Assembly: GCF_022669055.1 (NCBI RefSeq)
Contig: NZ_JAJMLW010000001.1
Coordinates: forward strand, 248,001 to 312,000
Reading direction: 5' to 3'
From: Adlercreutzia faecimuris
GTDB taxonomy: Bacteria > Actinomycetota > Coriobacteriia > Coriobacteriales > Eggerthellaceae
DNA: 64,000 nt
Under the pieces are notes generated by a model. It was not told the origin of the DNA. It saw nothing but the letters and a program-made list of their open reading frames with translations, and ran no database searches. The translations under genes were made by a program, and so were the position numbers. Below are positions 59,249 to 64,000 of this stretch, one piece after another (position 1 is the first letter of the stretch; the number at the start of each line of letters is the position of its first letter).

Positions 59249-60592
59249 ATGACCGTGTTCCATCGACTCTCCAAGGGCGCCGACGGCGAGATGAACGAGG
59301 AGGTCGTCAACGCCGAGGTATCCCGCGAGTTCCTCGAGCGCATCCCCGGCGGCCTGTTCCGCTACCGCGCCGAGGGCGAGCGCGCGGGCCAGATCGACTA
59401 CGTCAGCAAGGACCTGCTGACGATGTTCGGCTGCGAGACCTACGACGAGTTCGTCGCCCTCACCGGCTGTTTGTTCTCCGGCATAGTGCACCCTGACGAC
59501 CGCGCCCGCGTCGACCGCGAGATCGACGAGCAGATAGCCCGCGGCGACGTGGACCAGGTGACCTACCGCCTGAACCGCGTCGACGGGGAGACGGTGTGGG
59601 TGGACGACCGCGGCCGCTTCGTGCGCGACTCCGACGGCACCGCATGGTTCTACGTGACGCTCGTCGACATCACCGAGAAGGTGAGCTACCAGCACCAGAT
59701 GGAGCGCGGCAACGAGCGCCTGGAGATACTCACCGCCCTCAGCAACGACGTCGTGTTCGACGTGGACTGCCCGTCGGGCGCCACCGAGGTGTTTGGCGAC
59801 TTCGAGGGCCGCTTCGGCCGCAAGCCCCAGATGCCCGACCTCGTGCTGCGCCGCCGCTGCCAGGGCGAGTGCTGCCTGGACATATCCTGCTTCGACATCG
59901 AGCCCATGATGCAGCGCGTCACCCAGGGTAGCTTCGTGGAGTGCGAGACGTCCATCCTCGACTCCGACGAGCAGCCCATCTGGTTCCGCTACCAGTCGTT
60001 CGTCCAGTTCGACGAGAACGGCAACCCCGTGCGCCACGTGGGGCGCCTGCTCGACACCCACGAGATGGTGCTGCGCGAGAATCAGTTCCGCCGCAAGGCC
60101 GAGCACGACAGCCTCACCCAGCTCTACAACCGCGAGGCCGCCACGACGCGCATCGAGGAGTTCCTGGCCGAGGAAGAGGGCCCGTGCAGCTTCTTCATCA
60201 TCGACGTGGACGACTTCAAGCACATCAACGACCGCTTCGGGCATCCCGAGGGCGACCGCGTGCTGCGCGAGATCGGGTCGTTCCTCGGCAAGGTCATGCG
60301 CAAGGAGGACGTCGTGGCGCGCTTCGGCGGCGACGAGTTCACCATCTTCGCGAAGGGCCTGGGGCCCGGGCCTGCCATCGAGAACATCCTGGCGCGCATC
60401 GCGAAGGGGCCGTCCGTCGGCGACGGCGACGGCGACGCCTGCGGCTGCGTGATGCCGACGCTCTCCATCGGCGCCGTGACCTGCCCCACGCCGGGCAAGA
60501 CCTTCGATGAGATCTACCAGGCCGCCGACGAGACGCTCTACGAGGCCAAGCGCGCCGGCAAGGCCCAGGCGAAGCTCCGCGTCCTGGAGTAG
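59249..60592 (+). CDS. PAS-PAS diguanylate cyclase (GGDEF)
   Basis: 447 residues, no membrane segment. Two PAS-like domains (about 25-150, with GIVHPDDRARVDREI and WFYVTLVDITEKV; about 155-280) precede a GGDEF domain (285-447) with intact RFGGDEFTIFAKG. The second PAS contains a cysteine cluster (CQGECCLDISC), possibly redox- or metal-sensing. Predicted to make cyclic di-GMP in response to a cytoplasmic signal. GGAAGG precedes the ATG. A parS-stemmed terminator follows. Confidence 0.92.
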   Translation: MTVFHRLSKGADGEMNEEVVNAEVSREFLERIPGGLFRYRAEGERAGQIDYVSKDLLTMFGCETYDEFVALTGCLFSGIVHPDDRARVDREIDEQIARGDVDQVTYRLNRVDGETVWVDDRGRFVRDSDGTAWFYVTLVDITEKVSYQHQMERGNERLEILTALSNDVVFDVDCPSGATEVFGDFEGRFGRKPQMPDLVLRRRCQGECCLDISCFDIEPMMQRVTQGSFVECETSILDSDEQPIWFRYQSFVQFDENGNPVRHVGRLLDTHEMVLRENQFRRKAEHDSLTQLYNREAATTRIEEFLAEEEGPCSFFIIDVDDFKHINDRFGHPEGDRVLREIGSFLGKVMRKEDVVARFGGDEFTIFAKGLGPGPAIENILARIAKGPSVGDGDGDACGCVMPTLSIGAVTCPTPGKTFDEIYQAADETLYEAKRAGKAQAKLRVLE

Positions 60593-60621
60593 CGCGGCCC
60601 GCACCCTTCCCCCGATCGACC

Positions 60622-60659
60622 GAGCAGGATGTTTCACGTGAAACATCCTGCTCTTTTTA
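60622..60659 (+). terminator. parS-stemmed terminator after the GGDEF gene
   Basis: A 32-bp perfect palindrome (60622-60653) with parS 60630-60645 at its centre, followed directly by TTTTTAT. It sits 30 bp after the GGDEF stop and has the form of an intrinsic terminator. Confidence 0.75.
60630..60645. other. parS: parS, exact
   Basis: Core of the terminator hairpin after the GGDEF gene; rightmost site in the window. Confidence 0.94.
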
Positions 60660-60794
60660 TGTAGGCGAGTCTACCTCAGCTGGCGCTCTTCCGGGGCCGG
60701 TATCGTTCCCCGCTGCCCTGGCGTGACCGCTGCGGGCGTTTTGTGGGGAAATAGGGGAGCCGCCTGCGTCGACGCCGGCTTTCACTTGAATTAG

Positions 60795-60843
60795 TGTACC
60801 GAATTTGGTACAACTGTTCCCACAAAACCTAGTAAGTAACTAG
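60795..60843. promoter_or_regulatory. operator-like inverted repeats before the LPXTG gene
   Basis: TGTACCGAATTTGGTACA (60795-60812, one mismatch from a perfect palindrome) and CTAGTAAGTAACTAG (60829-60843) lie 40-90 bp before the ATG, in an AT-richer stretch. Both look like regulator-binding sites. Confidence 0.5.
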
Positions 60844-60883
60844 ACTTTATGAACACCCCTTCCGCCCATGCGGGAGGATCCCG

Positions 60884-62233
60884 ATGAAGACCAGAGGATG
60901 GAGGCATCCCTTGAGCAAGAAGACCAACGTGCGTGCCGCCGGGCCCCTGCCCGGGCTGCGAGGCAAGCTCGTCATCGCCGCGCTGGCCCTGGCCCTGGCG
61001 CTGGCCCCCGTGGGCACCTACGCCGGCCTGGCCGACGCCGCTGCCGTGCCCGATGCCGCTGTGGGCGGCGCCGCCGACGCGCCTGACGCTGCCACGACCG
61101 CGTCCCTGACCGCCGACGACGCCGCGCAGGACGCCCCCGCCGCGCCGGAGCCTGCCGATATCGCGGCCCCGCCCCGCTTCGCCGATGAGGAGACGCGCCC
61201 CAATCCGCCCGTCGACGGCGACAGCGCCGCCGACCACACCATGACGTTCTACTACTGCGAGCCCATGGGCTACGAGGATCCCGACTACAGCCATCCCAGC
61301 GGCATCCGCCTGCTGAAGAAGCGCGTGGTCACGGGCCTCAAGGCCGGCCAGGAGCTCGACACCTGGGACTACGTCGAGCAGATCGAGGGGCACGTGTTCT
61401 TCGACGCCTACCCCTCCAAGCCGGTGGTGTCTTCCGACGAGTCGAAGAACTACGTCGAGCTGGTGTACTTCAAGACCATGAATAGCGCCTGCACGGTGAA
61501 CTACTTCGAGGTGAAGGGCACTCCGGGGGCCGTGGTGGGCTCTAACGACATCGCCATCGAGAAGATGGGCGAGTTCACCATCGAGAACCAGCGCTACGAC
61601 CAGAAGATCGAGGGGCGCCAGGTGGCCGTCCCGATCGACGAGATGATCTACCTGGACAGCTACCCCCAGTCCATCCGCCTGAAGTCCGACCCGGCGGACA
61701 ACGTGATCAACGTCTTCTACGCCGACACGCTGGCGACGCTGCCCGACGCCACGCCCGTGCCGGACGCCGGCGCCGCGCCCGACCCGGACGCGCCGGTCAC
61801 GCCCGGCCCGGATGCCCCGACCACGCCCGGCGACGGCTCGGGCTCGGGTGACGCCGACGGCTCCGGCAAGCCCGAGGTCGTCCCGCCCGCGGACGGCGCC
61901 GTGCCCCCGGCCGGCGATGACGCCGACAAGCCCGCCGGCGACGGCGGCGCGAGCGGCGGCGCGGGCGACGCCACGCCCCCGGCCGGCGACGGCGCCAAGC
62001 CCGAGGGCGGCTCCGGCGCGGAGGCTCCCGCCGCGCCGGCTCCCACGCCGGCCGACCCGCCCGCCGCGTCCGGCTCCGACGCCGCCGGCGCCCCTGCGCC
62101 GAAGGCCGCGTCCGAGCTGCCCCAGACCGGCGACGCCCTGCCCGCGGCCATCGTCGGCTCGCTCGCCGCAGCCGCCGCGGCCGGCGCAGCGCTCCTGACG
62201 GCCAGCCGCCGCCTGCGCGCCACGCGCGGCTAG
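60884..62233 (+). CDS. LPXTG-anchored surface protein
   Basis: 449 residues. Long N-terminal signal sequence (about 1-50; KLVIAALALALALAPVGTYA) and a C-terminal sorting signal LPQTG followed by a hydrophobic helix and a SRRLRATRG tail, so sortase would attach it to peptidoglycan. The folded part (about 110-275) is short and unrecognised; residues 285-410 are a Pro/Asp/Gly/Ala-rich wall-spanning region. No sortase gene lies in the window. The adhesin or other surface role is unknown. Confidence 0.88.
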   Translation: MKTRGWRHPLSKKTNVRAAGPLPGLRGKLVIAALALALALAPVGTYAGLADAAAVPDAAVGGAADAPDAATTASLTADDAAQDAPAAPEPADIAAPPRFADEETRPNPPVDGDSAADHTMTFYYCEPMGYEDPDYSHPSGIRLLKKRVVTGLKAGQELDTWDYVEQIEGHVFFDAYPSKPVVSSDESKNYVELVYFKTMNSACTVNYFEVKGTPGAVVGSNDIAIEKMGEFTIENQRYDQKIEGRQVAVPIDEMIYLDSYPQSIRLKSDPADNVINVFYADTLATLPDATPVPDAGAAPDPDAPVTPGPDAPTTPGDGSGSGDADGSGKPEVVPPADGAVPPAGDDADKPAGDGGASGGAGDATPPAGDGAKPEGGSGAEAPAAPAPTPADPPAASGSDAAGAPAPKAASELPQTGDALPAAIVGSLAAAAAAGAALLTASRRLRATRG

Positions 62234-62556
62234 CGCACCGGGCGACCCGCTCGCGGCCGGCTCCTCGCCTGGTCGCTCGCACCCGCACTCATCGCCCCGC
62301 TTCTCCCTCCCCATCGCGAAAAGGGGCCCCTCCGCTCGGAGGGGCCCCTTTTCTATTCAGCGTCCCCTCTCATCGTTGATCGGAAGGCTCATGCCTTACG
62401 CCCCGGCGACGCGCCGTCCCAGCGAGGGTAACGCATGACGTTCCCGCTCGGGGATTCTTCTTCGCAGGCTGTACCTTCAGGGCACCCTATCAATTGTGTC
62501 AGGACGTGTGCTGAGGGGCACGCATTCTAGCACCGGCAAAAGAAAGGAGAGCGAGC
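62234..62556. other. gap between the LPXTG gene and APC transporter gene
   Basis: 323 bp holding the terminator at 62318-62353 and the upstream region of the transporter gene. I see no further gene or clear promoter pair. Confidence 0.6.
62318..62353 (+). terminator. terminator after the LPXTG gene
   Basis: A perfect 16-bp stem (GAAAAGGGGCCCCTCC and complement) with a GCTC loop; the distal arm provides CCTTTTC. Symmetric and probably bidirectional. Confidence 0.9.
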
Positions 62557-64000
62557 ATGAGCGCATCACAGAAGGCGCCTGTGGCGACCACGCCGGCATC
62601 CGGGTCGGCGTCGCCGCTCAAGACGCTCGGGTTCTTCGGCTTCTTCGCCATCACCGCGTCCATGGTGATGACGGTGTACGCCTACCCGAATTTCGCTTCC
62701 TCCGGCATGCACCTCATCTTCTTCCTGATTCTGGGAGGTGTCTTCTGGTTCCTTCCCGTCGCGTTGTGCGCGGCCGAGATGGCAACCGTGAAGGGATGGG
62801 AGTCCGGCGGAATCTTCGCCTGGGTGGGTAACACCCTGGGCAAGCGCTGGGGCTTCGCCGCGCTGTTCTATCAATGGTTCCAGATCACGGTTGGTTTCGT
62901 GACCATGGCGTTCTTCGTCCTGGCCGCCATTTCCTTCATCGTGGGCTGGGACGCCCTCTATGACAACCCGCTCGTCATGTTCATCGGCGTCGCCATCATC
63001 GTGTGGGGCCTCACCCTCACGCAGCTGGGCGGCACGAAGCTGACGGCCCGCATCGCCAAGATCGGCTTCTTCGGAGGCGTGCTCGTTCCCGCCGTGCTGC
63101 TGCTGGTGGGCCTGGTGGCCTACCTGGCCACGGGCGGCGTCTCCCAGATCGACCTGGCCACCGCGAGCTATGTGCCTGACTTCACCAAGACCGGCACCCT
63201 CGTCATCTTCGCATCGTTCATCTTGGCCTTCGCCGGCGTCGAGGCATCGGCCTCTCACGTCAACGAGCTCAAGAACCCCGGTAAGATCTACCCGCTCGTC
63301 ATGATCGTGCTGTGCGTGCTCACCATCGTGCTCGATACCCTGGGCGGCATGGCCGTGGCCATGACCATCCCGCTGGAGCAGCTCGAGGGCAACATGAGCG
63401 ACGGCGTCATCGCCGCGTTCGCCGCCATCTTCGAGACCCACTTCCATGCTGGCTGGCTCGTCTACGTCATCGCCTTCCTGCTGGCCGCCGGCGTGCTGGC
63501 CGAGATCTCGTCCTGGATCGTCGGCCCGTCGCGCGCCCTGCTCGAGACTGCTAACGACGGCATCATCCCGAAGTCCTTCGCCAAGACCAACAAGCACGGT
63601 GTGAGCGTGAAGACGGTCGTCATCCAGGGCATCATCGTCACCATCTGGGACGCGGTGCTCTGCGGGTCGATGGCGCTTTCCGGCGGCTCCAGCTCGTCGG
63701 TGGCGTACCTGACCGCTGTCGGCCTGACCGTGGTCATCTACCTGGTCGGCTACGTGCTCTTCTTCCTGGGCTACTTCAACCTGGCCCTGAAGAAGAAGGA
63801 CCTGCCCCGCGTGTTCCACGTGTTCGGCAAGAGCACCGTCGGCAAGTGCATCATGGCCGGCGTCGGTCTGGCCGTGACGCTGTTCGCCCTCATCATCTCG
63901 TTCTTCCCCTCCAGCGAGCTGTCCGCGCAGGCCAACATCGTCTACGTGATCACGCTTATCGTCTGCTGGGTCGTGTCCGTGGCCATCCCGTTCGTCATCT
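62557..64000 (+). CDS. APC-family amino-acid transporter (truncated by window end)
   Basis: 481 residues visible, still open at the edge. At least eleven hydrophobic segments; ITASMVMTVYAYPNFASSG, SGGIFAWVGNTLGKRWGFAA and FAGVEASASHVNELKNPGK fit the GadC-like glutamate:GABA antiporter branch of the APC superfamily. AAAGGAGAG lies upstream of the ATG. Substrate uncertain. Not enough is visible to see the C-terminal plug typical of GadC. Confidence 0.87.
   Translation, partial: MSASQKAPVATTPASGSASPLKTLGFFGFFAITASMVMTVYAYPNFASSGMHLIFFLILGGVFWFLPVALCAAEMATVKGWESGGIFAWVGNTLGKRWGFAALFYQWFQITVGFVTMAFFVLAAISFIVGWDALYDNPLVMFIGVAIIVWGLTLTQLGGTKLTARIAKIGFFGGVLVPAVLLLVGLVAYLATGGVSQIDLATASYVPDFTKTGTLVIFASFILAFAGVEASASHVNELKNPGKIYPLVMIVLCVLTIVLDTLGGMAVAMTIPLEQLEGNMSDGVIAAFAAIFETHFHAGWLVYVIAFLLAAGVLAEISSWIVGPSRALLETANDGIIPKSFAKTNKHGVSVKTVVIQGIIVTIWDAVLCGSMALSGGSSSSVAYLTAVGLTVVIYLVGYVLFFLGYFNLALKKKDLPRVFHVFGKSTVGKCIMAGVGLAVTLFALIISFFPSSELSAQANIVYVITLIVCWVVSVAIPFVI

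Noticed and set aside
60593-60883. Cyclic di-GMP riboswitch before the LPXTG gene
   Set aside because: The conserved core of known cyclic di-GMP aptamers was not found; only simple inverted repeats are visible.

Overview
The window is about 64 kb of high-GC DNA spanning a bacterial replication origin. The origin core genes (gyrA, gyrB, recF, dnaN, dnaA, rpmH, rnpA, yidD, yidC, khpB/jag, rsmG, parA, parB) are all present. Ferredoxin-type 2-oxoacid oxidoreductase genes, an LPXTG wall protein, GTG/TTG starts and hybrid kinase/LysR regulators suggest a strictly anaerobic high-GC Gram-positive. My best guess is Coriobacteriia (Eggerthellaceae-like). That placement is inference, because no rRNA gene lies in the window.

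Layout. 1-8.0 kb: two paralogous PrsA/SurA-like lipoproteins flank a five-gene minus-strand operon (circularly permuted ATP-grasp, alpha-E protein, transglutaminase, two AstE/AspA-family proteins, the last lacking catalytic residues); two tRNA-Ser genes follow. 8.3-15.0 kb: typA, a J-domain protein, a CPBP protease, traX, ogt and an ada-alkA fusion. 15.2-16.2 kb: tRNA-Ala, tRNA-Ile and a DUF151 protein. 16.3-23.5 kb: gyrA-gyrB-recF-dnaN on the minus strand. 23.5-24.3 kb: AT-rich oriC. 24.3-33.6 kb: a plus-strand run from an ATPase-HTH regulator and dnaA to parB. 33.7-44.8 kb: rlmN, ddl, an exonuclease-helicase, and a large split M28-like membrane protein. 44.9-54.9 kb: a hybrid kinase, a LysR regulator, a CoA ligase, a stand-alone LysR effector domain and a three-gene 2-oxoacid:ferredoxin oxidoreductase. 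55-64 kb: an AT-rich non-coding island, an AlbA-type regulator, an AGCS symporter, a PAS-GGDEF protein, an LPXTG protein and a truncated APC transporter.

The most striking signal is the parS site TGTTTCACGTGAAACA. I find 38 exact copies and 3 copies with one mismatch between 1075 and 60645. They leave a parS-free gap of 13.6 kb over gyrA to yidC. Sites occur between genes, inside the stems of apparent terminators, over or next to promoter -35 regions (including parA), and inside coding regions. In coding regions they are nearly always read as the peptide VSRET within disordered linkers, including in parB itself. Together with the resident parA-parB pair, this looks like an unusually large dispersed centromere that has shaped proteins, promoters and terminators around the origin.
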